From contig NC_080573.1 of assembly GCF_029962835.1 (NCBI RefSeq), positions 30,559,001 to 30,623,000 of the forward strand: a DNA stretch of 64,000 nucleotides. Direction: 5' to 3'. How positions within the stretch are numbered: the first letter of the stretch is position 1; each line of letters starts with the position of its first letter. A program made the position numbers and the translations under genes. The notes under the pieces are model-generated. The model did not search any database. It worked only from the letters and a program-made list of their open reading frames with translations, and had not been told where the DNA came from. The stretch is from Magnolia sinica. Its lineage: Eukaryota; Streptophyta; Magnoliopsida; Magnoliales; Magnoliaceae. Below, in pieces: positions 45,724 through 56,230 of the stretch.

Positions 45724-47440
45724 GGACCCCGCCACTATGGGCCCCTTTAGGGTACAAAACATACATCAAAGGGGGTCCCAAATAGAATCCACACCATCAA
45801 TCGATGGGCCCCACTTGGTCCATCACAAAAAAAAAGCACATTCTAAACCTATAAACACCCACCGTTTACTCTTCTTCTTGGATCCATGGCAAGCTAAACT
45901 ACTTGGCTTCTCCCTTTGATGGAAGTTGATGGAGGTTGGATGGCTAGGATGGGAGATCTTAGGGTAAGAAGTGGGCCACACTTAGCTCTTCTCTCCTTAG
46001 TCTTTTTCTCTCTTAGTTGCTAAGAAAAATGGTAGAGAATGAGTGAAAGATGGAGGATGTAAGGAGAGAGGGATGGGTGTGTAAGAGGGATAGGATAAGG
46101 GATATGGTGGTGTAAGGAGAGATGACATGAGGGTTGACTTGTGGGTGAGAGAGGGATAGGTGAGTGATGAGTTGTACTTGATTGATTAATGTAATGTCTG
46201 GTAGAGATTCTTTCTCAGAATTTGTAATGCACAGCATTTTCTCGAAATAAACTTGGGCCCTTAACTCCTGGCCTGGGTATTGCATCGGCGCGCGAGACGC
46301 GACATTGGAACCGCAGCGACGACACGGTCGCAAGAGTACAAGTCTTAGGTCGAGCCAACTTCGATATATGAGATGCGAATTAGGGTCGCACGTAAATGCT
46401 ATCTACGCATCGCAGGTTGTCGAAATTCGGACGGGAGGACCGCGAAAGCCTATAGAATGGTATGATCTAAGATACGGGTCTTACAGTGTTCGAGTTGTCA
46501 ACTTAAATTGGAGTGACGAGCCTCCCTGTAGTATCCATTAAGTAATAATGATAATAACTTACCTGACATGTGTAATTGATCTGGGTGATGAACCCAAATG
46601 GATCAAGGGACACAGGTAAAGAGCCGCTAAAACCGTTTCGAGCCCATTGATCCAGTTGAGATTAGTGATACAATAGAGGTAATCTAGCTTTTCCAATATG
46701 CTGAATGAATATGACTTAATAACAATCCGACTAATCATCCATGTCACTCGCATTGCACTACAATAGGTTGTTGCGATTTAGTGTTGGAGTCGCATGACGA
46801 GGGAGTGTTAGCATTTACAAAATAGGTGTTGAAGTCGCTTGTGAGGGAGTGTTGGATTGTAAGACCCGTGCATCATTTCATAATGACATTTATGCACTTA
46901 ACAAGACTAGTTAATAAGTGTTTGTTTACATGTTTTATCATTACTTGTTGCGATTGATTTGATAACATGTGTAACTTAAAATTAATAGAACCACTAAATT
47001 GATTACTCACTCCCACTCTGAGACGATGTTTAAAAACACCAACCTAACATTGTTGTCGATGCAAGGGTTATTGAATGGACGCATATATGGACCCGAAGGA
47101 GGAGTTCTCCTACTTTCAGTTGTCTGACAGACAGTTGTAGCCAGCTCCCCGCTCAGCTAGTTTTGACAGATATTTTGCGATTGATGACATACTTTACTTT
47201 TGATACATTTTCTATTCATTTTGAAACTGTATATTAGGCCCCAACTATAACCCCATACTTTGGATAGATGTATACTGTGTATGTTGGTCTATTACTTGTT
47301 TTAAATGCATTTATTTCATAGTATGTTGCAATATTTAGCTTAGTTATATGATTGCCATTAACAGCACCATTAATTCATACTTTGCAACAAGTGACACGTA
47401 GAATATCAGGAATTGAGTACTCCGAAATTCAACCGTTACA

Positions 47441-47740
47441 CAACGCTCACTCTTTGAGGCCCACTCAATCAATTCATCCCTTCCGCCCCCACGTGTTGTC
47501 GATCAAGACCGTTTATCTAGATGTTCCGACCATAGATATCCATATGCTGGAGCAAAAAAATAAAAAATGAAAAAAGTCATTGTAGACCTTTTAGTGCATC
47601 AATGTGACTTTAGAAATAATGGTCCAGAAAAGCACTTTCTAGCTAAGTCTTTGACCAAAGGAAGAAAGGTCTAAATGCGCCGAACATATAGGACGAGCTT
47701 CTATGTAGAGAGCCTTCTAAGTAAACCTCCCTACAGGGTT
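47441..47740. repeat. Segmental duplication, copy 1, right part
   Basis: Homologous to 52765-53080: 'cactcaatcaattcatccctt', 'gatgttccgaccatagatat' and 'ataggacgagcttcta' occur in the same order and spacing class. This shows that 39112-47440 is an insertion into copy 1. Confidence 0.85.
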
Positions 47741-47785
47741 GGGTACTACCCGGCCTGTCCCAAGCTCGGCACATGCCCTGGCTCC

Positions 47786-48127
47786 AAGGGGCCCACCGTG
47801 ACGTATGGGTTTTATCCACACCGTCCATCCATTTTTCCGTATCATTTTAAGGATATAATCCCAAATTTGAGACATATTCAAGCCTCAAGTGGACCACACA
47901 ACAGGAAGCAGCAGTAATAATAATGTCCACCGTTGCAATCTTCCTAAAACCCACCATGATCCAAAACTTCTCTGTCCCTTGAGAAGAAGTTTTCAATAGT
48001 AAGAATTTAATCCCTAGTACATGGTCCACTTGAGCCTTGGATCTTCCTCAAATTTGGGCAAGTACTCTAAAATGACATGGTAAAATGGATGGACGGTGTG
48101 GATAAAACCTGTATCAGTGGCCTCTCA
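47786..48127. mobile_element. Short inverted-repeat element (MITE-like)
   Basis: The left end (gcccaccgtgacgtatgggt then ttatccacaccgtccatcc) is mirrored at the right end (ggatggacggtgtggat then aaaacctgtatcagtggcc). This gives imperfect terminal inverted repeats of about 65 bp around a noncoding core of about 200 bp. Related words occur throughout the window, so this is one member of a large dispersed family. The superfamily is not determined; no clear target duplication was seen. Confidence 0.6.
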
Positions 48128-48807
48128 GAGTATGCACCCTACCCTAATTACATTTATTTGTTTTTTTTTTTTTTTTTTAAAAGAGTTAAATTACTAAGAT
48201 GACCTTCAAGGTATATATAATGAAATAAAGTATCTATTGTATTTTGCATGGACCACCGTTGCAGTACATACGGGGTTTTATCCGGCAACATTATCAATCC
48301 CAACAAATACGTATTATCCTTAGTTTAGGAGGAATTGCGCTAACCAATCCTAGCCTTGCGGTCAAAACAGTCGCTCCAGCCGCCTTTGAATGTAAGAAGA
48401 ATGACGTATGATCCTCACCACCACGATATGTACAGTAGACTCTGGTGCTAAATACACCTTTGGGTAATTTAGACCGTTCATCTGATGGGCCATACTGTAG
48501 ATTATTATTCTTCAGAATGAAAAATCCGTTTGATGGGACCGGATCCTATAATCTGTGCCGTTAAAATAGATTATTACGAAAATAATTACCAATGTTTAAC
48601 TTTTTAAATGAAAGACCGGCGATTGGATTGATATGATATTTTCCTGATTTCGTCATCGATGGGCCGTTTATATCAAAGGTTTGGATCGCCTGTCCGGTTG
48701 GCTCATTTGTCTGGATACAGGTCCTAGAAACATTGTCAGCTGAAGGATCGTACGACGCTGTTGACAGAACAGACGCGGATTGCATACTGACACTGCTAGC
48801 TGCGGTC
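48128..48807. other. No gene; AT-rich and repeat-derived DNA
   Basis: A poly-T run (48158-48178) and fragments of dispersed repeats. I see no supported coding region. Confidence 0.4.
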
Positions 48808-49122
48808 GGTGCTCTATGTGCCCGCCATGATGTGTGTGTTTTATCCAAGCCGTCCATCTATTTTTCCAGAAAATTTTAGTGGATGATCAGAATAATGAGA
48901 CAGATTTATATCTCAGATTGTACTAAAACAGCTGTTATAGATGATCCAATCCATCTAATAGAGGGCCTTTAAAGTTGAATGTTCCATTTGTTCAATCTCC
49001 ACTGTTTAATGTGGTATGGCCCACATGAGTCTTGAATCTACCTGATTTTTGGACTCCTTTCCTATTTTGGTCTTCTAAAACAGATGGATGGAGTGGATTT
49101 GTCACGGACTTCTCTGTGGGCC
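48808..49122. mobile_element. Second MITE-like inverted-repeat element
   Basis: The left end 'gccatgatgtgtgtgtttta' with tccaagccgtccatc is mirrored at the right by gatggatggagtggatttg and gtgggccccac. It has the same organisation as 47786-48127 but is diverged. Confidence 0.5.
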
Positions 49123-49234
49123 CCACACAGCCCCGGGCACAGGAAATATCTCTGTGCCGGGGTCACACGCAATCGGCTTCCTTACGGATGGAGGCGAATT
49201 TACTGTGACCCCTGTGTAACAGGGAGTTCGTGAA

Positions 49235-50060
49235 ACGCAAAGCTCTGTGGGCCCACCGTTATGTCCGCATGACATCCACTCCGTTCATCAAACAACAGCA
49301 AACAGTGGAGATGGAAAATCCACCGTTGAAACCTTCCTGTGACCACCAAATATTTATATGTCATCCGACCCCTTCATAAGGTGAATCTCGCCAGTGTGAA
49401 GTCAAAAAACAAATATCAACCTGATTTAGAACTTCCACGGCCTCAAGAAGGTTTCAATTATGGCCGTTCAAACTCATTTTTCTTATGGCGTGGCTCACTT
49501 GAGACTCAAATCTGTCTTATTTTTGGCCTCGCATCAGAACATGACCAGGTGAAACTTATAGATGGAGATGATGACACGCATACATACAGCAACTCCACGT
49601 GACAGGTGACAGGAAACCCGCGTCCGGTAGGTAGGATGGTCCCCTACTACTTTTAACTGGCTATAATGAGGCACGGTGGAGTAGAACGGACGCGAGTTTC
49701 CTGTAACAGTGGGCCACACCACGTTGTTGCGTGAAATACAATCCGTTCATCACTTCGCCAGCTCATGTTAGGTAGATCCAAGACTCCAGTGGGCCACACC
49801 ACACGAAAACAATAGGTACTGAACGTTCGCTACTGAAATCTTCCTAAGGGCCCACACAATTTTTAATTCAGGCTAGTGTTTTTGTTTTCCATTATGCTGC
49901 TTTGAATAACCACGTGAATGGATTGGATGTCGTACAAACATCACGATGTGCCGTAGAAAGGTTTTCACGGTGGGAGTTTCCATTCCTACTGTTTCCTGTG
50001 GTGAGACCCATTTGAATGTTGGATCCGTCTCATTTCCTATACTTTTAAGCCGACAGGATC
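49235..50060. repeat. Two tandemly placed copies of the dispersed noncoding repeat
   Basis: Two blocks (49235-49600 and 49700-50060) each begin with gtgggcc(a)cacc...atccactccgttcatc or equivalents and contain 'gttgaaaccttcct' / 'ctgaaatcttcctaagg' and 'tggatccgtctcattt'-type phrases. They are noncoding. Confidence 0.5.
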
Positions 50061-50318
50061 AGGTCGTGTCTAAACATGAGGCTCAGTTAATAGTTGACCC
50101 AGGCTAGGTGGGTCACATTGACCGCGCACTGGTGTGGGTGTGTTAGAGGCTCATCATATGGATTGGATCACTTTACCTTGGGCCACACCAACTTGATCGG
50201 ATGAAAGGAATAAAATCCAGGGGCATGTATGACTCACAGGCCCGTAATCGTGACCCAGATGAGGCATGGTTGGGCCCATTAGATTAGCCCAGCCCATTTC
50301 CAGCACTATAATTATTAA
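50061..50318. other. No gene seen
   Basis: Repeat-derived sequence with gggccacacc-type words; no coding signal. Confidence 0.35.
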
Positions 50319-50932
50319 TATAGCTGTAAATGAGCTCAAACTTGTTCCACTCAACTCAAAAAAGAAATTGAGCCAAGTTGAGCCGATTTTTGGAGCTTGA
50401 AAAAATTTCAAGCTAAGTTCAGGTATGTCCATGCTTGAATCAACTTGGATCGAGCCCCAACTTGAACCAAATTAGTTTGGTAACGTAGTTATTTTGATAT
50501 CATTGTTGCTCACTGAGTGTTTGATGAAATAACTCAACAAAGTGTCAATTAGTGGTGAGGAATGGATGAATATAAAACAAATACCCTTATATCTTAATTT
50601 TGATGTTGTGTACTGAGTGTTTAATAAAATACTTGTAAATTGTTGTTATATCTTGATTTTGATTTTGCATATTAAGCGTTTGATGAAATATTTATAAATT
50701 GTTGCTGTTGTTTTGCATATTGTGAGAAATTGGAGGTGAACTTCGTGTTTTTCTAGAAAATGCCACACAAGTTCAATTTTGGCTTGAACTCAGCCTGGAC
50801 TGACCCGATCTGCTAACTCAATGGGGCCGAGCTGGCTAGTGAGGCTCAGGGATCAAGCCAAGCTGCGTTCAAGTTGGGTCAGCTAGTGGCTGAGCCGAGT
50901 CCGCCCGACTCGGATCGACTCCTGTACAGCTC
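50319..50932. mobile_element. Non-autonomous hAT-like element, diverged
   Basis: The ends are atagctgtaaatgagctc and, inverted at the right, agagctgtacaggagtcg. The flanks ttattaat (50311-50318) and taattaag (50933-50940) agree at 6 of 8 positions. The subterminal regions are rich in gagccgag/gagctcaa words. The core shares a 'gttgctcac..a.tgtttga' and 'tgactcaac.aa.gtg' stretch with the hAT element at 54025-55008, so the two are related. It has no transposase. Confidence 0.55.
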
Positions 50933-51716
50933 TTAATTAAGATGTTTTGCCTCAGTTGCGCTTGATGCCTATTTCTGGTCCGAGCCATGATGGGGACTGT
51001 TCAGAAGGTGGGTCCCACCGTGGATGGGCCATAAGAAAAATCATATCCGTAGGTTTCAGTCGCCACAATATGCAACTTCCGATTGTCGTGTGCAGCCCTT
51101 GCGACTGAAATTACCGAGAGCTTGGTGGTACACGCGGGGCGTATGGCTGAATGATCTTAACCATTCGTCTGATGGGCACCACTTGCATGGAAATGCTCCA
51201 GAAAAATATCAAGATTGAAGATCCTAACCCTTGTATCAAAGGACTTTAAATAGATGGTTGGGAAAAAGTATAGCAACGATCCACATTCAGTAGAAAATGG
51301 ACCTTAGAATGAACGGTTGGGGTCCTCCAATCTGCAAGATTTTGAAGCTTTTCTTAATCCACAATGGGACCAATCATATCAACGGTCTGGATTTTTAAAC
51401 CGTTGGCCCACGTGTTCGAGCTCGAGACTTCAGCATGCTATCCGTTTGTTGCTACACTAATTTGGCACAATTCGTCGAGCTAAATTGTCACCTTCAACTA
51501 CCGTACACGTAGAATATTAACTGACTAATCTGGACCGTCCAAATCATCGGCCCTATCATGAATAAATATAGCAATAAAATAAAATTGATCGGACGATCCG
51601 AGTTGTCCGATTGTTGACACGAAATATATGGAAAAAATGTCAGAGGGGTCTCTGGTCTAAAATTCACTGATCAAAATTAGACGGTGGAGATTATCCAACC
51701 AACGTAATTTTCTGTT
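50933..51716. other. No gene seen
   Basis: Repeat-like noncoding DNA with 'aacggtctgg' and 'gaccgtcc' words. No frame with a recognisable domain. Confidence 0.35.
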
Positions 51717-51981
51717 AAAAAGAAATGGACGGTTCAAAGATATCAACCAACTAATCATATTCAACATACATGTGTGCATGATCCCACATTTGCGCATGAT
51801 CCACGAAATCGTCATCTCAAGCGAGCCAGCATGCGTAGCATTCTTTGATGAGTGGAACGGCCAGATCTTTTGTGATCGGAACTTTAGCGGTGGGCCTCAC
51901 TTAATGAACGGTCTGGATCTCACATACGTATGCCATGTCAGCACATGCGCCGCGAAGATCCTATCCCCGCGCGCATCGCTT

Positions 51982-52356
51982 TTAGCATTTGTCTGGTCTC
52001 CGTGTCTGAGATAGATAGATGAATGCGGCAGCGACGAGCAGAGCTACCCCAACAACTCCGAGAACCAAGATCCCTGCAAGCACCACCACCTCCCACACGT
52101 GACTTCCCTCCTTCTCAGTCACGTGACCAAACTCCATGGGCCACGCCTCGTGCGGATTGCTCCGATTCCTCGCCACGTCAGACGACGGCACGTTGAAAAA
52201 CGACACCATCTCGGGGGACTCCGCTTCGGGCGACTTCTGATACGGCAGGCCATGGTCCGAAGGCCTGATTTCTCGAGACGCGAATCCGACGATCCAAATT
52301 GAAAGAATATGAACGGTTAGGATGAGGCTAGATAGATTTCGCCGGAAAGAAAGCAT
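51982..52356 (-). CDS. Small predicted secreted/membrane protein, paralogue 2
   Basis: A 124-aa single-exon frame on the minus strand. The order is a hydrophobic N-terminus (LILTVHILSIWIVGF) with likely cleavage near ASREI, a polar middle (SREIRPSDHGLPYQ, SPEMVSFFNVPSS), a strong membrane segment (VVVLAGILVLGVVGVALLVA) and a short basic tail (SQTRRPDKC). It aligns end to end with the protein at 38319-38723 apart from small indels and the shorter C-terminus, which supports the chosen start. The family is unrecognised; a type I single-pass topology is predicted. It is either a recent duplicate or the parental copy. Differences look mostly like substitutions that keep the frame, consistent with coding constraint, though I have not calculated it. 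Confidence 0.7.
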   Translation of the reverse strand: MLSFRRNLSSLILTVHILSIWIVGFASREIRPSDHGLPYQKSPEAESPEMVSFFNVPSSDVARNRSNPHEAWPMEFGHVTEKEGSHVWEVVVLAGILVLGVVGVALLVAAAFIYLSQTRRPDKC

Positions 52357-52488
52357 TTTTGCTCTTTTTTGTTGTGCAGTTTCGGGAATTTCAGGATCTG
52401 AATGAATCGCGGCAGTTAAAAAAGAAAGAGGGGATGTTTGATACTTTGGCAGAGTGTGACACTTGATGCGCAGGCACTCTGGATCTGT

Positions 52489-52497
52489 ACACGTGGC
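52489..52497. promoter_or_regulatory. G-box/ABRE-like element upstream of paralogue 2
   Basis: acacgtggc about 133 bp upstream of the start codon, with the flanking 'atctgt' also conserved in copy 1 (38848-38856). Confidence 0.45.
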
Positions 52498-53080
52498 ATA
52501 TAGTAAGGCAGATTTAACCGACTAGGTTGAGGAAGCCGCCGTTGGTAAGTCATAGGCCAATGATCAGATTGGTTGAACAAACCTAGCCTTTGATTTGTTG
52601 GCACTTGTTTGTTGAAATAGGACCGTTGGATGTTTTCCATCTTAACCGTCCAATAAATGTCCACCAATCTAACAGTCAGATGATCAATAAGAATATCTTT
52701 TTGGTTCACGATAAATCTAAACTGGGACCCATAATTTGAATTACTTGTTTGCCACGGAGCAAGGCACACTCAATCAATTCATCCCTTCTGCCCACGACGT
52801 GCTGATCAAGACCGTTCATCTAGATGTTCCGACCATAGATATACATATGCAAAACAAAAACTCGTAGTAGATGGTGCATGCATGCGACATAGAAAAAATA
52901 TACAAAAAATGCACTTTCAAGCTCATCTTTGAGTGGACGGTGGAGATCTTTGACGAAATGAAACTACTTTTCATGTGGGCCATAGAAAGTATGAGGCCTT
53001 CAAGAAAACGGTCTAGATGCGACGAGCAGATAGGACGAGCTTCTAGATAGAGAGCCATACTAACAAACCTTATAAGGCAG

Positions 53081-53799
53081 TTCCCAATTACGCGTGCACG
53101 AAATTGGGGAAATTTTGATGGGCATACACGCACACAGCTAAGAAAAAGATTTTAAAGAGAAAAGTAGAGTCCATTTGGGAGCTTGCATTATGGAAGGCGT
53201 TAGAATGCATATATATGAATCAAGTGATTCCATATCACAGTATTGTTTAGCAGCCTCTAATTAGAATGGAATTGGAATCCAAATCTTATGATCGAGGGCT
53301 TTTCTTTACAGCGCATATTTGTACAAATGAATTCGATTAATTTAGTTAGTTTTAATATTATATATGTGTGTGAGCGTCTTTATGTAAGCGGTGCTCTTAC
53401 TTCCTAAGTTTTATCTTGGTCTTTTGGTGCAATTGGAGTGTAGTATTGACTCATGTGTAAAAATACATTTGGTTTGAAGTCATCATTAATCAAATAAAGC
53501 TTAAAATATAGGGTCGGTTGAAAACTGTATAATCGCTCATAATTCCCCAACTCAAGTGACTGTTATGGTTGATTTGTAAATTTCGAGTAAGGGCTTCGGT
53601 GAAGAAAAAGGAAAAGGTGAAGCACCCTTTCTGCCCTCACAATAATCGATCTTTACTTTATAAAATTTTGGTGTTTTTTGGATATTCAACATAATTTTGG
53701 CATTTTTATTTGACCATGTTTCATATAATCTACAAGTGTTGGGACAGGCATGTGTGTGTATGTGTATAAGAATTAGCCATGCATCACAGAGCCAGTGTG
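53081..53799. other. No gene seen
   Basis: AT-rich DNA. The minus-strand frame 53552-53860 has no recognisable domain and overlaps a minisatellite. Confidence 0.4.
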
Positions 53800-54016
53800 G
53801 TCCCGAGTAGGTTAATAAAGTAAAAAAATGCAATGAATAAAATGAAATACAAACTACCATTACTTCGCAGAGCTAAATGTCATTGGGTAGGTGAATAAAG
53901 TGAAAATATAGTAAATAAAATGAAATACGAACTAGCTTTATTTCACAAGAAAAGTGGCATCGTGTAGACAAAAAAAAAAGTAAAAATATTATAGATAAAA
54001 CAAAATGTAAACTAGC

Positions 54017-54024
54017 CTTACTTC
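54017..54024. other. Target-site duplication (left), cttacttc
   Basis: cttacttc at 54017-54024 is repeated exactly at 55009-55016, the 8-bp duplication characteristic of hAT insertions. Confidence 0.92.
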
Positions 54025-54558
54025 TAGGGGTGTACACGAACCGAGTTAGCTCGATTAGCTCGCTCGACTCGACTAAAAAAAGCTCGATTCGACTCTGTTC
54101 GAAGCTGAGTTCGAGTCGAGTCGAGCTGATTTTTTTGAGCTCGAAAATGAGTTCGAGTAGGCCCCAACTCGACTCGACTCGGATTGAATCCAGCTCGAAT
54201 CGAACTCGGATCGAACTAGTTCAATGACTCGATTACTTTGCCATTGATGTTGCTCACCAACTGTTTGAAAAATGACTCAACGAAATGTGGCTGGTGGCAA
54301 GGAAGGTTTGGCTGGTGGCAAAGAAGGTTTGGCTGGTTGGTGGCAAGGAAGCTTTGGCTAGTTCCTTCTCAGAAAAATGCTTTCCATCTTTCATGCGTTA
54401 TCATATGGCGCAGGAACCAATGCAGAGAGGATGAGATAATGCCTTTATTTTGAAACTAAAACCAACAAAATTCAACTGAATCAAACTCTCTCTATTTTCA
54501 GAGGTGGGATTGTTTAATCCTTCCTCTCTTTTTTCAGCTTCTTTTCAATTTCCAAGTT

Positions 54559-54624
<66 letters not shown>

Positions 54625-55008
54625 GATCATTGCATTTCATGTTCTCAATTTCTCTTCTTGGGTATTTGATTTCTGAGGATTTATTCAAGATCAAGCATTT
54701 TTTTTTTTTTCCAATTCTGCCATGTTGGTTTCTTACATAGTATCTAAAAACATAATCTAATTGTCTTCTATGCGAACTCGGCTTGATTTTGAAGTTGCGG
54801 TTAAGGTGTTTGTGGAAATGCCTCACTGGCGAACTTGGCTCGAACTCGGCCCGAGCTGGCCCAAGCTACTGATCGAACTGAGTCGAGCTGGCCAGTCAAG
54901 CTCGAGGACCGAGCTGAGCCGAGCCGAGTTCGAGCTGAGGTCAGCCACTAATCGAGTTGAGCCGAGCTGAGGCCAGATCGACTCGGTTCGACTCGTTGTA
55001 TGCCCCTA
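54025..55008. mobile_element. Non-autonomous hAT element (984 bp)
   Basis: The terminal inverted repeats are taggggtgtac (left) and taggggcatac (right, inverted), 9/11 identical, bordered by a perfect 8-bp duplication. The subterminal 200 bp on each side are packed with ctcgactcg/gagctcga words in both orientations, which resemble transposase-binding repeats. The core holds a (CT)n tract (54563-54620) and no transposase. The frames inside (for example 54545-54826) are low-complexity. Confidence 0.9.
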
Positions 55009-55085
55009 CTTACTTCATATAGCAAAGTGGATTAGGTAAGGAAAAAAAAAGTAGACATGAAAGAATAATGCAAAAAAAGTAAAAG

Positions 55086-55565
55086 AAAATGTGAGTGTAG
55101 TAGATGCACTTGAAATGTATGAAATGGAATGCAACTTGAATCGAGATATAATAGGAAAATTCTTAGCTTTAGTGACTTCTTTAATAGGCTTTTTAGTTTC
55201 CTATGCGGGACAACATGTCGACATGTTGGGAATCCTTATGGCATCTCAAGCAATGCTTTCACATGAACTCCAACTCTCTCATACTCTTTCTATTTCTATT
55301 ATATCTCTCTTTCTATTTCTCTGTATTTTTCTCTCGCTCTCTATTTCTATCTCTTTCTCTTTCTTCTTTGCTTTCTCCTTCACTCTCTGCTCTCTCTCTT
55401 CCCTTATATCCTTGTTCACTCAGAATCTGTCTCATGATCTCTTTTTCTCTCTTATGAATGGAAATGAGATTCTTTATATAACCGTTGCAGTCGAGGGTAT
55501 TAATGTGGGATCCGTGGGCTGCAACAATTTTCTTTCAATGATAAAGGTTTATAGATATTGCAGAC

Positions 55566-55613
<48 letters not shown>

Positions 55614-55690
55614 AATATTAAAATTTTAGTTTTATTTATTTATTTTAGTTATATAAATACCTGTATTTTTTATGTTTTCTGTCCATTTTC
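55086..55690. other. Low-complexity DNA, no gene
   Basis: A CT-rich stretch (about 55270-55440) and a (TA)n tract (55569-55611). A 176-codon plus-strand frame crosses both; its second half is a Ser/Leu/Phe-rich low-complexity run ending in a Tyr-Ile repeat. I see no sign that it is a gene. Confidence 0.5.
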
Positions 55691-55729
55691 ATTGATTTTG
55701 AATTTATTAGAAAGATCGTTAAATAAGCT

Positions 55730-56230
55730 TTTTAACGATACTAAAATCATTTCGATCGAACCCCATTTGCCCTATTAAAAGTACAGTCATTCGGTGTGCG
55801 AAATCGACTGCCTGCAATTTGACCGAATGATCACTTCGATCAGACCCCATTTGTCCTATTAAAAGTACAGTCATTTGGTGTGCGAAATCGATCACCTGGA
55901 ATTTGACTGAATGCTCACATTTTCATCATCACATGTCCTTTTCTTTTTTTTTTAATCTTGGGCTCATCAGAAATGTTATATTCTGATAAAATTTTACATG
56001 GGACTAAAACCACTTTAATCGGACCTTGTTAAGTGTGGGCATTGAGTATGCAAAATCAGTTGTGTGCAATTTGATCGAATGCCTGCATTTTCATTGTTAT
56101 ATATTCATTTTTCATGATATTGAGTTCATTGAAAAGATCATCTTGTAAACTTTTAAATGAGACTGAAATCACTTCAATCAGATCCTGTTTAACCTATAAA
56201 AAATGTGGTTAGAGTTATTACTGCTTCGAC
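55730..56230. repeat. Imperfect tandem repeats, about 90-190 bp
   Basis: The phrases 'aaagtacagtcattcggtgt', 'gcgaaatcgactgcctg' and 'caatttgaccgaatg' recur near 55780 and 55860, and in more diverged form near 56040 and 56160. Noncoding. Confidence 0.65.

Larger units (their letters stand above)
40697..46485 (-). mobile_element. 5.8-kb solo LTR containing arrays and a SINE
   Basis: It starts TGTCATGCCCTAAACTC, ends ATACGGGTCTTACA, and is flanked by atgtt (40692-40696) and gtgtt (46486-46490), a 4/5 duplication. Both ends match the chromovirus LTR ends (TGTCACGCC...GGGTCTTACA). It has the dyad at 41054-41070, a gataatcgg minisatellite (42360-42635), gggcc repeats, a SINE, degenerate 'ggtgggcccaccgtcc' repeats (43900-45360) and a (GA)n tract. 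No gag or pol. The length of 5,789 bp is close to that of the solo LTR at 25782-31624. Confidence 0.8.
39112..47440. mobile_element. Solo LTR (about 2.5 kb) split by a second solo LTR
   Basis: The ends are TGTAACG and CGTTACA, a 7-bp terminal inverted repeat with TG...CA. The own sequence is 39112-40696 plus 46486-47440, about 2.54 kb; the middle is another LTR. No coding domain, primer site or internal region is visible, so it is read as a solo LTR of unknown orientation. Copy 2 of the segmental duplication lacks it, showing that it inserted after the duplication or only in this copy. Confidence 0.65.
51717..53080. repeat. Segmental duplication, copy 2 (uninterrupted)
   Basis: Contiguous counterpart of 38001-39106 plus 47441-47740, in the same orientation and about 13.7 kb to the right. 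It gives the empty-site structure for the insertion found in copy 1. Confidence 0.85.
53810..55085. repeat. Minisatellite of about 75-80 bp, split by a hAT element
   Basis: Units such as 'gtgaataaagtgaaaatata' followed by 'gtaaataaaatgaaatac', 'gaactagctttatttca' and 'gtggcatcgtgtag' repeat three to four times. The hAT element sits inside the third unit: '...aaactagccttacttc' before it and 'atatagcaaagtggattag' after it. Confidence 0.75.

Noticed and set aside
55091-55621. A 176-codon plus-strand frame
   Set aside because: It runs through CT-rich and (TA)n low-complexity DNA and ends in a Tyr/Ile dipeptide run. No domain or homologous copy in the window.
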